Assembly (NCBI GenBank): GCA_014642895.1
Contig: BMJD01000001.1
Span: 124,001-188,000, forward strand
Origin: Lentibacillus populi
GTDB lineage: Bacteria > Bacillota > Bacilli > Bacillales > Amphibacillaceae
DNA length: 64,000 nucleotides
Reading direction: 5' to 3'
Shown: positions 46,471-57,660 of the stretch, piece by piece
Layout of the letters: every line of letters begins with the position of its first letter
Numbering within the stretch: position 1 is the stretch's first letter
Notes under the pieces: model-generated
What the model was told of the DNA's origin: nothing
Databases searched by the model: none
Seen by the model: the letters and a program-made list of their open reading frames with translations, nothing else
Translations under genes and position numbers: made by a program

Positions 46471-47757
46471 ATGACAGCAAAATGGGAAAAACAAGAAGGT
46501 AACGAAGGAGTTCTGACATTTAACGTCAGCTCAGATGATTTTGATCGTGCATTGGATCAAGCGTTTAAAAAAGTAGTAAAAAAGGTACAAATTCCTGGTT
46601 TTCGTAAAGGAAAGGTACCGCGTAAAATCTTTGAAAAACGTTTTGGTGTAGAATCTTTGTATCAGGATGCAGTTGACATTGTGCTGCCGGATGCATACAT
46701 GAAAGCTGTCGAAGAAACGGGTATTGAGCCTGTTGATCAGCCGGCAATTGATATTGAAGAGATTGAACAAGGGAAAGATCTTGTTTTCACTGCAAACGTA
46801 ACGGTTAAACCGGAAGTAACCCTCGGAGAATATAAGGGGCTTGAAGTAGAAGAACAGGATACGACAGTTACCGACGAAGATGTCGACCATGAAATCGAGC
46901 ATCAAAGGGAGCACCATGCCGAGCTTATCGTTAAAGAGGATGGAAAAGTCGAGCAAGGTGACACCGTAGTGATGGATTTTGAAGGTTTTATTGATGGTGA
47001 GGCATTTGCTGGTGGAAAAGGTGAAAATCATTCATTGGAAATCGGTTCCGGACAATTTATTCCGGGATTTGAGGATGAACTGATCGGTAAAGAGTCCGGC
47101 GAGGAAACCGAAATTAAGGTAACTTTCCCGGAAGATTATCATGCCGAGGAATTAGCTGGCAAGGATGCGACATTTAAAGTAACAATCCATGAAATTAAAA
47201 CAAAAGAATTACCAGAACTTGATGATGAATTTGCCAAAGATGTCGATGAAGAAGTCGAAACACTGGATGAACTAAAGGCAAAGAAAAAAGAACAATTGGC
47301 AGCACAAAAGAAACAAGATGCTGAGAATCAAAAACGTGAAACATTAGTTGAAAAAGCATCGGAAAATGCGGAAGTTGATATTCCATCTGCAATGGTTGAG
47401 ACGGAATTGGATCGCATGGTAAAAGAATTTGAGCAGCGTCTGCAAATGCAAGGCATGACAATGGAAATGTACTCTCAATTTTCTGGACAGGATGAAGCAG
47501 CGTTGCGCGAACAAATGAAAGAGGATGCGGAAAAGCGTGTCAAAACAAATCTTGTTTTAGAAGCAATTTTCCATGAAGAGGATTTGGAAGTAACTGATGA
47601 GGATGCAGATGCAGAACTGGAAAACATGGCGTCCATGTACGGCAGCGACGTTGACCAGATTAAGCAAATGCTTGGTGGAAATACGGATGCTATCAAAGAA
47701 GATCTCAAATTTAGAAAAGCAATCGATTTTCTGGTTGAGCAGAGTAAAACTGCATAA
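46471..47757 (+). CDS. tig: Trigger factor
   Basis: 428 residues. Ribosome-bound chaperone and prolyl isomerase. N-terminal ribosome-docking signature [17 protein letters not shown], a FKBP domain (about 160-245, [16 protein letters not shown]), then the helical C-terminal cradle. The open frame runs 19 codons further upstream, but GGAGGG marks the ATG of MTAKWEKQ. Terminator follows. Confidence 0.96.
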   Translation: MTAKWEKQEGNEGVLTFNVSSDDFDRALDQAFKKVVKKVQIPGFRKGKVPRKIFEKRFGVESLYQDAVDIVLPDAYMKAVEETGIEPVDQPAIDIEEIEQGKDLVFTANVTVKPEVTLGEYKGLEVEEQDTTVTDEDVDHEIEHQREHHAELIVKEDGKVEQGDTVVMDFEGFIDGEAFAGGKGENHSLEIGSGQFIPGFEDELIGKESGEETEIKVTFPEDYHAEELAGKDATFKVTIHEIKTKELPELDDEFAKDVDEEVETLDELKAKKKEQLAAQKKQDAENQKRETLVEKASENAEVDIPSAMVETELDRMVKEFEQRLQMQGMTMEMYSQFSGQDEAALREQMKEDAEKRVKTNLVLEAIFHEEDLEVTDEDADAELENMASMYGSDVDQIKQMLGGNTDAIKEDLKFRKAIDFLVEQSKTA

Positions 47758-47798
47758 TCTGGGGTTTGGGGTTTATTTATAACCGAATATGGTAACGA

Positions 47799-47834
47799 CT
47801 AACAAGGTGCGATGTGTTCGCGCCTTGTTTTGCT
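47799..47834 (+). terminator. Terminator of tig
   Basis: AACAAGGTGCG and CGCGCCTTGTTTTG pair around a six-base loop. Confidence 0.9.
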
Positions 47835-48004
47835 AACGTAACTTTCTGCTTTAATAGCGATTTTTCAGGTGGGTTTGATCATACACTAATAATGGCCATT
47901 CAAATACATGAGCTAATAGTTATGATTTGACTTTTTTATTAATTTCTCCATAATAAAAAAATAAGCTAAAATGAAGGTGGAAACACATGAAAAGAGATAT
48001 TGTT

Positions 48005-48032
48005 TTGTTTTCCATTTATGTTTTGATATGAT
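48005..48032 (+). promoter_or_regulatory. Possible promoter of clpX
   Basis: TTGTTT, a 16-base spacer, and TATGAT (48027-48032). An alternative is TTGACT at 47927 with CATAAT at 47949. No CtsR operator is visible. The rest of 47835-48107 shows nothing else recognisable. Confidence 0.4.
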
Positions 48033-48107
48033 GGGCATGAAAGTTGAAAACAAAGTATGTCTATCATAGATGTAAAGTGAAGTGAATTTTTTAGGGGTGA
48101 AAATATA

Positions 48108-49385
48108 ATGTTTAAATTTAACGAAGAAAAAGGGCAATTAAAATGTTCATTTTGTGGAAAGAGTCAGGATCAAGTTCGAAAGCTTGTGGCTGGGCCTGGT
48201 GTTTATATATGTGATGAATGTATTGATCTTTGTACAGAAATAGTCGAAGAGGAACTTGGTACAGAAGAAGAAACAGAGTTTAAAGAAGTGCCAAAGCCGA
48301 AAGAAATCTGTGAAATTCTTGATGATTATGTAATTGGGCAGGAAAAGGCAAAAAAGAACTTGTCAGTCGCTGTTTACAACCATTATAAACGTATTAATGC
48401 ACCAAAGAATGCGGATGATGTTGAATTATCCAAAAGTAACATTGCGATGATTGGTCCTACAGGGAGTGGTAAAACATTACTCGCACAAACATTAGCGAGA
48501 ATCCTTAATGTACCATTTGCTATTGCAGATGCTACATCGTTAACCGAAGCTGGATATGTTGGTGAAGATGTGGAAAATATTTTACTTAAGCTGATTCAGG
48601 CGGCTGACTATGATGTAGAGAAAGCGGAGAAGGGGATTATTTATATCGATGAAATAGATAAAGTTGCCCGCAAATCCGAAAACCCGTCCATTACCCGTGA
48701 TGTTTCCGGTGAAGGGGTGCAACAAGCTTTGCTGAAAATTCTTGAGGGCACGGTCGCAAGTGTGCCTCCTCAAGGTGGCCGTAAACATCCACATCAGGAG
48801 TTTATCCAAATTGATACAACTAATGTGTTATTTATTTGTGGTGGTGCTTTTGACGGGATTGATCAAATTATCAAACGGCGCCTCGGCAAAAAGGTTATCG
48901 GCTTTGGAGCTAATGAGAAACAAGAAGATTTGGAGATGGGTCAATTATTGTCCAAAGTATTGCCTGAGGATCTATTGCGCTATGGTCTCATTCCTGAGTT
49001 TATCGGAAGACTGCCGGTTATCGGGGCATTGGAACCATTAGATGAAGATGCATTAGTAGAAATTTTGACAAAACCGAAAAATGCCCTAGTTAAACAATAT
49101 GAAAAACTGTTCCGCATGGATAACGTTGAACTGGAGTTTGAGGAAGATGCATTAGTTGAAATTGCCAAAAATGCGATTGAACGAAAAACAGGTGCACGTG
49201 GCTTACGATCCATTATCGAAACGATCATGCTTGATGTTCAGTTTGAATTACCATCACGCGAAGATATTGAAAAATGTGTCATCACAAAAGATACAGTAGA
49301 ACAGGAAAATGCCAGTCCTAAACTTGTATTCAGAGATGGGACTGTTACAGAGGGGAATGAAAAATTCCCAAAAGAGAGTGCATAA
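48108..49385 (+). CDS. clpX: ATP-dependent Clp protease ATPase subunit ClpX
   Basis: 425 residues. AAA+ unfoldase feeding ClpP. N-terminal zinc domain with CSFCGK and CDECIDLC, Walker A GPTGSGKT, pore loop GYVGEDVE, Walker [11 protein letters not shown], the ClpP-contacting IGF loop ([10 protein letters not shown]), and sensor EFIGRLPVI. Stands alone; lonB does not follow. Confidence 0.97.
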   Translation: MFKFNEEKGQLKCSFCGKSQDQVRKLVAGPGVYICDECIDLCTEIVEEELGTEEETEFKEVPKPKEICEILDDYVIGQEKAKKNLSVAVYNHYKRINAPKNADDVELSKSNIAMIGPTGSGKTLLAQTLARILNVPFAIADATSLTEAGYVGEDVENILLKLIQAADYDVEKAEKGIIYIDEIDKVARKSENPSITRDVSGEGVQQALLKILEGTVASVPPQGGRKHPHQEFIQIDTTNVLFICGGAFDGIDQIIKRRLGKKVIGFGANEKQEDLEMGQLLSKVLPEDLLRYGLIPEFIGRLPVIGALEPLDEDALVEILTKPKNALVKQYEKLFRMDNVELEFEEDALVEIAKNAIERKTGARGLRSIIETIMLDVQFELPSREDIEKCVITKDTVEQENASPKLVFRDGTVTEGNEKFPKESA

Positions 49386-49640
49386 CGGATAAAGGGAACT
49401 TTGATTCAACCGGGGTTCATCATCCCTGTGTTTTCCACCTGTATAGAGTACGGGAAATTAATTTGAGACTAGCTTAAAAGCCCATCCCCCTTTATGATGA
49501 AAACGAACTTGCGGGAGTATGGAGCTTTTTTGCTGGTCTCTTTTTAACAATTAATGTGGTGTCGAAAGCACAGGGAAGCCTCCTCTTTGATTTGCATGAT
49601 TGTAAATCGAAAGGCCATACTAAATTACAGCAAATATCGT
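49386..49640. other. Gap where lonB lies in B. subtilis
   Basis: The 350 bases between clpX and lonA contain no open frame resembling LonB and no obvious remnant. A T-rich stretch near 49520-49550 could end the clpX transcript. Confidence 0.5.
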
Positions 49641-49646
49641 AATTCG

Positions 49647-49675
49647 TTTACAAATGGGTAAGTTTTCTATAAAAT
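49647..49675 (+). promoter_or_regulatory. Promoter of lonA
   Basis: TTTACA (49647-49652), a 17-base spacer, and TAAAAT (49670-49675), about 62 bases upstream of the start. Confidence 0.65.
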
Positions 49676-49736
49676 TTAAGGATATAAAAAGCATTACATA
49701 GCAGGAACATTTAAGAAAATATGGAGGTACATATTA

Positions 49737-52076
49737 ATGACAAACGAAACAAAACAGCTCCCCCTCCTACCGTTACGTGGATTACTGGTTTTTCCATCAA
49801 TGGTGCTCCACCTTGATGTTGGCAGAGATAAATCGGTTGCAGCGCTGGAAAAAGCAATGATGGGTGACCAGACTATTTTTCTTGCTGCCCAGAAAAAGGT
49901 AAGTATCGATGACCCGGATCCCGCCGATATTTATCGGGTCGGAACACTGGCAAAAGTAAATCAGATGCTGAAGCTTCCGAATGGAACAATCCGTGTTCTG
50001 GTTGAGGGATTATATCGTGGTGAAATAATCCGTTTTGTTGAGGAAGAAGATGATTTTTTAGTTGAAATAAGTAAGCTGGAAGAGATAAGTGGAAAAACGA
50101 CCGAAGAAGAAGCATTAATGCGGTCGCTGTTAGCGCAATTTGAACAATACACAAAGGTTTCAAGAAAGATAACAAAAGAAACGTTTGCGACTGTCTCGGA
50201 TATTGATGAACCCGGTCGGCTGGCTGACATTATTGCCTCACATCTTTCCTTAAAGCTGAAGGACAAGCAGGAATTACTGGAAATGGAAAACGTTAAAAGC
50301 CGTTTGCAGCATTTAATAAAGCTGATTTCCAACGAGAAAAAAGTCCTTGATTTAGAAAAGAAAATTGGGCAGCGTGTAAAAACATCGATGGAAAAGACAC
50401 AAAAAGAGTATTATTTACGGGAACAATTAAAAGCAATACAAAACGAACTTGGTGAAAAAGATGGAAAAACAGGTGAGGTAAGTGAATTAAGGGAGAAGAT
50501 TGATAATGCTAATATGCCGGAGCGAATTAACGAAGTTGCATTAAAGGAATTGGACCGGTATGAAAAAGTACCGCAAAGTTCTGCTGAAAGCTCTGTTATC
50601 CGCAATTATTTGGAGTGGCTGCTTGCTTTGCCATGGACAAACAAAACAAAGGATACAATTGAAATTGCCAAAGCACAACATGTGTTGGATAATGATCATT
50701 ATGGTCTAGATAAAGTAAAGGAACGGATTCTGGAATATTTGGCCGTGCAAAAGCTGACACAATCCATTAAGGGACCAATCCTATGTCTTGTTGGACCACC
50801 AGGTGTTGGGAAAACATCATTGGCGAAGTCTATTGCCAAATCGGTTAATCGTAATTTTGTCCGGATATCACTTGGGGGTATCCGGGATGAGGCGGAAATA
50901 AGGGGACATCGCAGGACATATATTGGTGCTATGCCGGGGAGAATTATTCAAGGTATGAAAAAGGCCGGAACCATTAACCCGGTATTTCTTTTGGATGAAA
51001 TTGATAAAATGTCGAATGATTTTCGCGGGGATCCTTCTTCCGCGATGCTTGAAGTACTTGATCCGGAACAAAACAGTAATTTCAGCGATCATTTTATTGA
51101 AGAGACATATGATTTATCAAATGTTTTGTTTATCGCGACAGCAAATTATATTAATAACATACCCGGTCCGTTATTGGATCGTATGGAACTAATTTCAATT
51201 GCAGGTTATACCGAAATCGAAAAGCTGCATATTGCGAAGGAACATTTATTGCCGAAACAATTGAAAGAGAACGGACTAAAAAAAGGAAATCTGCAAATCC
51301 GTGATGAGGCCCTCCTTAAATTAATCCGCCGGTATACGCGTGAAGCCGGTGTACGGGGACTGGAAAGGCAAATTGCCAAATTATGCAGAAAGGCCGCTAA
51401 AGTTATCATTTCCGAGAATAAAAAACGGGTTGTTATCACCGTGAAGAACATAGAGGATATGCTTGGCAAACCGGTATTTCGTTACGGGCAAATGGAAGCA
51501 AATGATTTGGTTGGTGCTGCTACAGGTCTTGCTTATACAACAGCAGGTGGGGATACACTATCCATTGAGGTTTCCCATTATCCAGGAAAAGGAAAGCTGA
51601 CACTTACCGGAAAGTTGGGAGATGTTATGCAGGAATCAGCCCAAGCAGCTTTCAGTTATATTCGGTCAAGAGCAGAAGAACTTGATATTGATCCGGATTT
51701 TTACGAAAAATATGATATTCATATCCATGTGCCAGAAGGAGCAACACCTAAGGATGGTCCATCTGCCGGGATTACGATGGCAACAGCACTTGTATCGGCA
51801 TTGTCAGGCAAGGCGGTAAAAAGGGAAGTAGCGATGACTGGAGAAATAACATTGCGTGGCCGTGTCTTGCCGATTGGCGGGTTAAAAGAAAAATCATTAA
51901 GCGCTCATCGGGCTGGAATTACAACGATCATAATCCCGGAAGAAAACAAAAAGGACATTGACGATATTCCGGAAAGTGTCAGGGAGGATTTAACATTTAT
52001 TCCAGTAAATCACTTAGATCAGGTATTAAAGCATGCACTTGTAGGGGAGAAACATAATGAAGGTAACAAACGCTGA
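49737..52076 (+). CDS. lonA: ATP-dependent protease LonA
   Basis: 779 residues. N-terminal substrate domain (to about 200), coiled coil, AAA+ module with Walker [10 protein letters not shown] and Walker [11 protein letters not shown], and the protease domain with the Ser-Lys dyad in [11 protein letters not shown] and [14 protein letters not shown]. It degrades misfolded and regulatory proteins. Its end overlaps engB by 20 bases, so the two are coupled. Confidence 0.97.
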   Translation: MTNETKQLPLLPLRGLLVFPSMVLHLDVGRDKSVAALEKAMMGDQTIFLAAQKKVSIDDPDPADIYRVGTLAKVNQMLKLPNGTIRVLVEGLYRGEIIRFVEEEDDFLVEISKLEEISGKTTEEEALMRSLLAQFEQYTKVSRKITKETFATVSDIDEPGRLADIIASHLSLKLKDKQELLEMENVKSRLQHLIKLISNEKKVLDLEKKIGQRVKTSMEKTQKEYYLREQLKAIQNELGEKDGKTGEVSELREKIDNANMPERINEVALKELDRYEKVPQSSAESSVIRNYLEWLLALPWTNKTKDTIEIAKAQHVLDNDHYGLDKVKERILEYLAVQKLTQSIKGPILCLVGPPGVGKTSLAKSIAKSVNRNFVRISLGGIRDEAEIRGHRRTYIGAMPGRIIQGMKKAGTINPVFLLDEIDKMSNDFRGDPSSAMLEVLDPEQNSNFSDHFIEETYDLSNVLFIATANYINNIPGPLLDRMELISIAGYTEIEKLHIAKEHLLPKQLKENGLKKGNLQIRDEALLKLIRRYTREAGVRGLERQIAKLCRKAAKVIISENKKRVVITVKNIEDMLGKPVFRYGQMEANDLVGAATGLAYTTAGGDTLSIEVSHYPGKGKLTLTGKLGDVMQESAQAAFSYIRSRAEELDIDPDFYEKYDIHIHVPEGATPKDGPSAGITMATALVSALSGKAVKREVAMTGEITLRGRVLPIGGLKEKSLSAHRAGITTIIIPEENKKDIDDIPESVREDLTFIPVNHLDQVLKHALVGEKHNEGNKR

Positions 52077-52638
52077 GATTGTCATTAGCGCGGTAAGTAA
52101 AAAACAGTATCCAAACGACCGACTTCCTGAAATAGCTCTGGCTGGTCGTTCCAATGTCGGGAAATCATCGTTTATTAACAAACTAATCAACCGTAAAAAT
52201 TTAGCCAGAACTTCATCAAAACCGGGAAAAACACAAACGTTAAACTTTTACAAAATTAACAATGCGTTTTATTTTGTTGATGTGCCCGGGTATGGTTATG
52301 CCAAAGTTTCCAAAAAGGAACGGGAAAAATGGGGCGGCATGATGGAAGAATATCTTCAATATCGGGATACATTGAAGGCAGTTCTGCTTATTACCGATCT
52401 TCGGCATGAGCCAACCAGGGATGATGTACAAATGTACGAGTTTTTAAAGTACTTCGAGCTCCCCGTAATCGTTATTGCTACAAAGCTTGATAAAATCCCG
52501 AAAAGTAAACGGGCAAACCATCTGAAACGGACGATTCAGACGCTTCACATCGAATCTAATGATCTTGTCCTGCCATTTTCTGCAGAAACAGGAGAAGGAA
52601 AAGAGGAAGCATGGGGCGTTTTGCAATCGTTTCTATGA
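52057..52638 (+). CDS. engB: Ribosome-biogenesis GTPase EngB/YsxC
   Basis: 193 residues. G1 [10 protein letters not shown]3 DVPGYG, G4 TKLDK and a switch region ([14 protein letters not shown]). It is needed for late 50S assembly. The start lies inside the lonA coding region behind GGGGAG. Gene order lonA-engB-hemA is conserved. Confidence 0.96.
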   Translation: MKVTNAEIVISAVSKKQYPNDRLPEIALAGRSNVGKSSFINKLINRKNLARTSSKPGKTQTLNFYKINNAFYFVDVPGYGYAKVSKKEREKWGGMMEEYLQYRDTLKAVLLITDLRHEPTRDDVQMYEFLKYFELPVIVIATKLDKIPKSKRANHLKRTIQTLHIESNDLVLPFSAETGEGKEEAWGVLQSFL

Positions 52639-52659
52639 TGTTGAACACTATTAAGAGGA

Positions 52660-52697
52660 AAGCCTCCTGCCGAATGTGCAGGAGGCTTATTTTTTTC
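52660..52697. terminator. Terminator engB / membrane protein gene
   Basis: GCCTCCTGC (52662-52670) and GCAGGAGGC (52678-52686), then TTATTTTTTT. The stop codon of the converging gene touches the stem. Confidence 0.92.
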
Positions 52698-53169
52698 TTT
52701 TCAACAAAAAAATACCGATGATAATAATAGCAATTGGCCAGTAGCTTTCCAAATAATCAACTATAATATAAATCCAGTTAAACCAGGCAGGCAATTGGAT
52801 GGAAAAGATCAACAGCAGTGAACCGCCAATTAGAATCACACCTGGTAATAATCCTTTCTTTGTTTTAAGAGAACGTACGATAAAAGCAATTCCGACAATA
52901 AGCGGATAAACAGCCCAATGATCAATCCAAAAAGCATAATGATTCATACCATGAAAGTGAATACCCAGGCCTAAAATAATCGTTCCGACGAATAAGTTTT
53001 GATAATCTTTGGAACTATAGCTATGAATAAGTAAAGCTAAACCGATAATAATTAAAAGTGTTGTCCAGGAATAAAAATCAGTAATGATCGGTACCTTCAG
53101 TTCACGCAGCAGGAAATATCCTCCAATACCGATCAATAGATACCCGGCGAAAGAGTTTTGTTTCTTCAT
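52687..53169 (-). CDS. Multi-pass membrane protein, LiaF/DUF5668-like
   Basis: 160 residues, about six short hydrophobic segments with charged ends (KKQNSFAGYLLIGIGGYFLL, WPIAIIIIGIFLLKRKK). The repeated G-x-x-L/I helices resemble the transmembrane half of LiaF-type envelope-stress proteins. No soluble domain is attached. AAAGGAAG precedes the ATG. Not in the standard B. subtilis gene order here, so possibly a lineage-specific insertion. Confidence 0.65.
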   Translation of the reverse strand: MKKQNSFAGYLLIGIGGYFLLRELKVPIITDFYSWTTLLIIIGLALLIHSYSSKDYQNLFVGTIILGLGIHFHGMNHYAFWIDHWAVYPLIVGIAFIVRSLKTKKGLLPGVILIGGSLLLIFSIQLPAWFNWIYIIVDYLESYWPIAIIIIGIFLLKRKK

Positions 53170-53367
53170 AAATGGCTTCCTTTCAAAAGGTTATTCTGAT
53201 AGTGTCTAAACAGGTTGATTTCTTGCTTCCTATGTATCGTTGTGATAAAGTACTAACGAGTTCAATTCAAGTAAGGTGTTATTTTTACTTAAACATCCTA
53301 TACGTCTTATCGTATCATATTGTTTCATAATCTGTTCACAATTTGAAAAAATAAGCGGGATTGTTCA

Positions 53368-53376
53368 TGTTATAAT
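53368..53376 (+). promoter_or_regulatory. Extended -10 promoter of the hem operon
   Basis: TGTTATAAT (TATAAT at 53371-53376) without a good -35 box. If used, the hemA leader would be about 350 bases and consist largely of the family A repeat. Confidence 0.45.
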
Positions 53377-53410
53377 GGGTGTTAGTATTAAGAAGTGTGG
53401 ATAGTATATA

Positions 53411-53711
53411 GATAAGAACTAAGCGTATTGTTGGGTATCGTGGTTTGGCCACGTCCAGCTCCAGCGCCCAGCGGCTAGTGTGCTTCCCTCACCTCCGTAC
53501 GATAAGTCAACATCGGTTCTGGGAAGGAGGAAGGCCGACTAAGAACGGGCTTTGCGCCCAACGTCGGCATACCCCTTTTGCAGGGGCATGTTTCCTTTAT
53601 CTCCTGCGGTTGTTTGTTCGGTTAAAACCGCCGCTTTGGGCGGCAACACCGAACCACCCTGCTTGGCAGGGCGAGAGCACTCTAGCCGCTAACCGGGCAC
53701 TTCCGCTTTTG
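53411..53711 (-). repeat. Family A repeat, long form, in the hemA leader
   Basis: Reverse copy with the compensated stem GCCGC-TTTGG-GCGGC in place of GCTGC/GCAGC, and GGGC-TTTGC-GCCC in place of GGAC/GTCC. Closing stem AGCGGC/GCCGCT. It ends 20 bases before the hemA start. Confidence 0.93.
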
Positions 53712-53730
53712 AATTTTGGGGGTAAATACA

Positions 53731-55098
53731 GTGCATATTATAAAGGTTGGCTTCAATTATAAATCAGCCCCGGTGGAAATTAGGGAAAAACTGACATTTT
53801 CGGAACAGACGATTGATCATGCGATGGAACTTCTAAAGGAACGCAAGAGTATTCTCGAAAATGTCATTGTTTCGACTTGTAACCGCACGGAGATTTATGC
53901 GGTAGTTGATCAGATTCATACAGGTCGTTACTATATTAAACAATTTTTGGCAGATTGGTTTCAAGTGGGTAAAGATGAATTTACCTCCTACTTGCGAATT
54001 GTTGAAGGGGATGCCGCAATTGAACATCTTTTTCGTGTAGCATCAGGTCTGGATTCCATGATCCTTGGAGAAACACAAATACTTGGTCAGGTAAAACAAG
54101 CATTTCAAACGGCCCAAAGGAAGAAAACGACTGGAACTATTTTTAATGAGCTGTTTAAACAAGCGATTACCTTTGCTAAACGTGTGCATAAGGAAACAAC
54201 AATTGGTGAACAGGCCGTATCGGTCAGTTATGCTGCTGTAGAGCTGGCAAAGAAAATATTCGGCGATTTGGAAAACAAACATGTGGCAATTCTTGGTGCT
54301 GGTAAAATGGGTACGTTAGCGGCCAAAAATCTTCATGGTTCAGGCGCAACACATATAACGGTAATGAACCGGACAATCGAAAAAGCCGAATTGCTTGCGG
54401 AAAAATTTCAGGCGAAAGCGGAACAGTCAGCTAATTTATTAGATGTCATGCACCATGCAGACATTCTGATCAGCTCAACCGGCTCGGATTCGGTTGTTTT
54501 GACAAAAGAAGAACTGGAACCGATCCAGAAAAAACGGAAAGGCAGTCCACTTTTTCTGGTGGATATTGCCGTACCAAGGGATTTAGATCCAAAAATTAGC
54601 GAGTTAGACAGTGTGTTTCTGTACGATATTGATGACTTGCAGCATATTGTGGATGAAAATTTAGCTACCCGAAAAAAAGCTGCCGAATCGATTGAAATCA
54701 TGCTGGAAGCGGAAATTGTGGCATTCAATGAATGGCTGCAAACATTGGGTGTCGTCCCGGTTATCACGGCACTAAGAAAAAAGGCATTGGCAATTCAAGC
54801 CGAAACGATGAAAAGTATTGAACGAAAGATACCGGACTTAACGGTACGCGAGAAAAAAGTTTTAAATAAACATACGAAAAGTATTATCAATCAATTGTTA
54901 AAAGAGCCTGTTACCCAAGCGAAGGAATTGGCAGCGAGCGAGAAAGCTGATGAATTCTTGTCACTATTTATCGACATTTTCGGGATTGAAGATGAAGTGA
55001 AAACCGAATTGCAGGAACAGCAAAAGAAAAATATCAAAACCAACCAAATTAATAATGTATCCTTTCCCAAACTGGAAAACGTAAATTCAGTAAGATGA
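53731..55098 (+). CDS. hemA: Glutamyl-tRNA reductase, GTG start
   Basis: 455 residues. First step of tetrapyrrole synthesis: reduces Glu-tRNA to glutamate-1-semialdehyde. Catalytic Cys in [31 protein letters not shown] site ILGAGKMG and a C-terminal dimerisation helix. A TTG lies five codons upstream, but it overlaps the ribosome site GGGGG; the GTG at 53731 fits [14 protein letters not shown]. Confidence 0.95.
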   Translation: MHIIKVGFNYKSAPVEIREKLTFSEQTIDHAMELLKERKSILENVIVSTCNRTEIYAVVDQIHTGRYYIKQFLADWFQVGKDEFTSYLRIVEGDAAIEHLFRVASGLDSMILGETQILGQVKQAFQTAQRKKTTGTIFNELFKQAITFAKRVHKETTIGEQAVSVSYAAVELAKKIFGDLENKHVAILGAGKMGTLAAKNLHGSGATHITVMNRTIEKAELLAEKFQAKAEQSANLLDVMHHADILISSTGSDSVVLTKEELEPIQKKRKGSPLFLVDIAVPRDLDPKISELDSVFLYDIDDLQHIVDENLATRKKAAESIEIMLEAEIVAFNEWLQTLGVVPVITALRKKALAIQAETMKSIERKIPDLTVREKKVLNKHTKSIINQLLKEPVTQAKELAASEKADEFLSLFIDIFGIEDEVKTELQEQQKKNIKTNQINNVSFPKLENVNSVR

Positions 55099-55111
55099 AA
55101 GGAACTTTCGT

Positions 55112-55936
55112 ATGACAGAATCAAAATGGCTTTACGAAATTATTCTTATTATTTATGGTCTTAGTTTAGTCGGATACTTTATTGATTTTATTCAGCATAA
55201 CCGGAGGGTAAATAAAATTGCCTTCTGGTTACTTAGTATGGTTTGGGTTATACAAACCGTATCTCTGTTAAGCGAAATACTTTTTAAAGCGACGTTTCCT
55301 GTATTTACAATCTATGACAGTCTTTTCTTTTATTCATGGGTGCTCGTCACTTTCTCGCTAGTAATTAATAAATTATTTTCCATACATTTCATTGTGTTTT
55401 TTACAAATGTATTCGGATTTTTTATCTTATTATTATACATTTCAACAAAAGCACAGGAATCAATCGGGCAGCGCGGAATTGAATTGGTTAACGAGCTTTT
55501 GATCGCCCACATTACGTTGGCAATCATATCGTACGGATTTTTTACAATTTCTTTTTTGTTATCGATCATGTATATTGTTCAATATCGGTTTTTAAAACAA
55601 AAGAAAGGGTTAAAGTGGATGTGGCGTTTTGGCGATTTAAAACGGCTTGACATCTATTCCTTTATGGCTGTCACATTGGGTGTACCGCTTCTCTTAATTG
55701 CAATAATATTAGGTTTTGTCTGGGCAAAGGTGGCAGGCGCCGAGTTTTACTGGTTTGATTTAAAAACGATCGGTTCGCTGTTTGTCCTTTTTATTTATAT
55801 TCTCTATTTGCTTTTGCGGCTGATAAAAGGGTATCAAGGTAAAGCAATATCAGTTTATAATACCGCGGCCTTTTTGATATTATTAGTTAATTTCTTTCTG
55901 TCGAGTATCTTATCGAATTTTCATTTTGGATCATAG
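55112..55936 (+). CDS. hemX: HemX, cytochrome c assembly-type membrane protein
   Basis: 274 residues with eight membrane helices of the CcsA/CcmF-like fold, including the conserved WV and His-bearing loops. In B. subtilis HemX lowers HemA levels. Second gene of hemAXCDBL; AAAGGAAC precedes the ATG. Confidence 0.92.
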   Translation: MTESKWLYEIILIIYGLSLVGYFIDFIQHNRRVNKIAFWLLSMVWVIQTVSLLSEILFKATFPVFTIYDSLFFYSWVLVTFSLVINKLFSIHFIVFFTNVFGFFILLLYISTKAQESIGQRGIELVNELLIAHITLAIISYGFFTISFLLSIMYIVQYRFLKQKKGLKWMWRFGDLKRLDIYSFMAVTLGVPLLLIAIILGFVWAKVAGAEFYWFDLKTIGSLFVLFIYILYLLLRLIKGYQGKAISVYNTAAFLILLVNFFLSSILSNFHFGS

Positions 55937-55948
55937 GAGGATATGATA

Positions 55949-56878
55949 ATGCGTAAAATTGTTGTTGGGTCCAGAAAAAGTAATCTGGCGCTAACGCAGA
56001 CGGAGTGGGTTATCGAGCAATTAAAAAAATCAGGTGTGCAAAATGAATTTGAAATCAGGAAAATCGTTACGCGAGGAGACCGTATTCTGGAGGTCACATT
56101 GTCAAAGGTTGGCGGCAAGGGCTTATTTGTAAAAGAAATTGAGCAAGCCATGTATGATAAGGAAATTGATTTTGCTGTTCATAGTATGAAGGACATGCCG
56201 GCTAAGCTTCCCGAGGGACTGATAATAGGTTCCATCCCGGTTCGTGAGGATCATCGGGATGCTTATATCGCAAAAAATCATCTCCCACTAACCGATTTAC
56301 CAGAAGGTGCAATTGTTGGGACAAGCAGTTTACGCCGGGCCGCACAGGTTTTGGCAGTAAGACCGGATGTTACAATCAAATCGATACGAGGTAATATTGA
56401 AACACGCCTGCGTAAATTGGAAGAGGAAGATTACGATGCTATTATTCTGGCAGCAGCCGGACTGAAACGGATGGGCTGGAGCGAGGATTTGATCACCGAA
56501 TATTTGGATCCCGATATGTGTGTACCGGCAGTAGGACAGGGTGCGCTGGCGATTGAGTGTCGGGAGGAGGATCAGGAAGTAAGAGATTTATTGCAAAAAT
56601 TAAACGATGAATATACGACAAAAACAGTAACAGCAGAACGAACCTTTTTACATTTACTCGAGGGCGGCTGCCAAATACCAATTGCCGGTTATGCACATTT
56701 GGCAGGAGAGGAAGTAGTCTTAATTGCTTTAGTCGCTACAGCAAATGGCAAAACGGTTTTAAAAGAAGTTGTCCGTGGTACCGACCCAGTCGCAGTGGGC
56801 AAGGAAGCATCCGAAAGATTGATCAAACGGGGAGCAAAGGATATCGTTGAAGATGTAAAAGAGGAGCTTGACGAGTAA
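55949..56878 (+). CDS. hemC: Porphobilinogen deaminase
   Basis: 309 residues. Joins four porphobilinogens into hydroxymethylbilane. [32 protein letters not shown] and the dipyrromethane Cys in [11 protein letters not shown] are present. An ATG two codons earlier is too close to AGGAGG; the ATG at 55949 has 7-8 bases of spacing. Confidence 0.96.
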   Translation: MRKIVVGSRKSNLALTQTEWVIEQLKKSGVQNEFEIRKIVTRGDRILEVTLSKVGGKGLFVKEIEQAMYDKEIDFAVHSMKDMPAKLPEGLIIGSIPVREDHRDAYIAKNHLPLTDLPEGAIVGTSSLRRAAQVLAVRPDVTIKSIRGNIETRLRKLEEEDYDAIILAAAGLKRMGWSEDLITEYLDPDMCVPAVGQGALAIECREEDQEVRDLLQKLNDEYTTKTVTAERTFLHLLEGGCQIPIAGYAHLAGEEVVLIALVATANGKTVLKEVVRGTDPVAVGKEASERLIKRGAKDIVEDVKEELDE

Positions 56879-57654
56879 TGCCTTTTTCATTGCATGGAAA
56901 ACGTATTTTAATTACCCGGGAGAAAAATCAGGCGAAGGAGCTATCTGAAAAGGTTAGCCAATTCGGCGGGCAGCCGATTGAAGCCCCACTTTTAAAAATT
57001 ACATGTAAAAAAGAAGCAGGACATATGGAAATGCTGGAAAATTTACCTATGTATCGCTGGATATTTTTCACCAGTGCAAATGGTGTGCGCTGCTTTTTTC
57101 AAATCATGAGCGAAAATAACGTTTCGTACAATCTGTTAGAAAAAACGAAGCTTGCAGTGGTCGGTCATAAAACAGAGGATGCACTGAAAAAGTACGGTTA
57201 TGCGGCTGAATTCATTCCCTCCACCTATAATGCGGCTGTGATGGCGGAAGAGATCTTGACTCGTTTTCCTTCCATTAGTCCAGTTCTGCTTATCAGGGGG
57301 AACCGGTCACGTCAGGTGCTGCCAGAGCAATTGGCTGAAAACAATATTTCCTTTGATATAATAGAAGTGTATGAAACCATTTTTAATCAGACGATTAAAG
57401 ATAGATTAAATGAATTGATCAGCAATCATCAATTTGACATGATTACATTCACAAGTCCCTCAACAGTGGAAGCATTTATCGAAATGAATGAGGCCCATAA
57501 AGAAGAAGTAAAAAAAGTTCCGTGTGCCTGCATTGGAACAACGACCGAACAGAAAGCGAAGTGGTACGGATTCACGAATACGATCGTACCGGAGCAATTC
57601 ACGATTGAAGGTATGGTAGAAAAAATGTGTACGTATATTTCCCAGAAAGGATAG
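56878..57654 (+). CDS. hemD: Uroporphyrinogen-III synthase
   Basis: 258 residues. Cyclises hydroxymethylbilane with ring D inversion. The family is divergent, but ILITREKNQAKELSEKV, FTSANGVRCFF and ITFTSPSTVEAF (the S-x-x-V motif region) support it. The ATG overlaps the hemC stop (TAATG). Confidence 0.92.
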   Translation: MPFSLHGKRILITREKNQAKELSEKVSQFGGQPIEAPLLKITCKKEAGHMEMLENLPMYRWIFFTSANGVRCFFQIMSENNVSYNLLEKTKLAVVGHKTEDALKKYGYAAEFIPSTYNAAVMAEEILTRFPSISPVLLIRGNRSRQVLPEQLAENNISFDIIEVYETIFNQTIKDRLNELISNHQFDMITFTSPSTVEAFIEMNEAHKEEVKKVPCACIGTTTEQKAKWYGFTNTIVPEQFTIEGMVEKMCTYISQKG

Positions 57655-57660
57655 ATTGAC

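Noticed and set aside
53445-53762. 105-codon frame running from the repeat into hemA
   Set aside because: It lies in the repeat and then in the wrong frame of hemA. The GTG at 53731 with GGGGG upstream is the supported hemA start.
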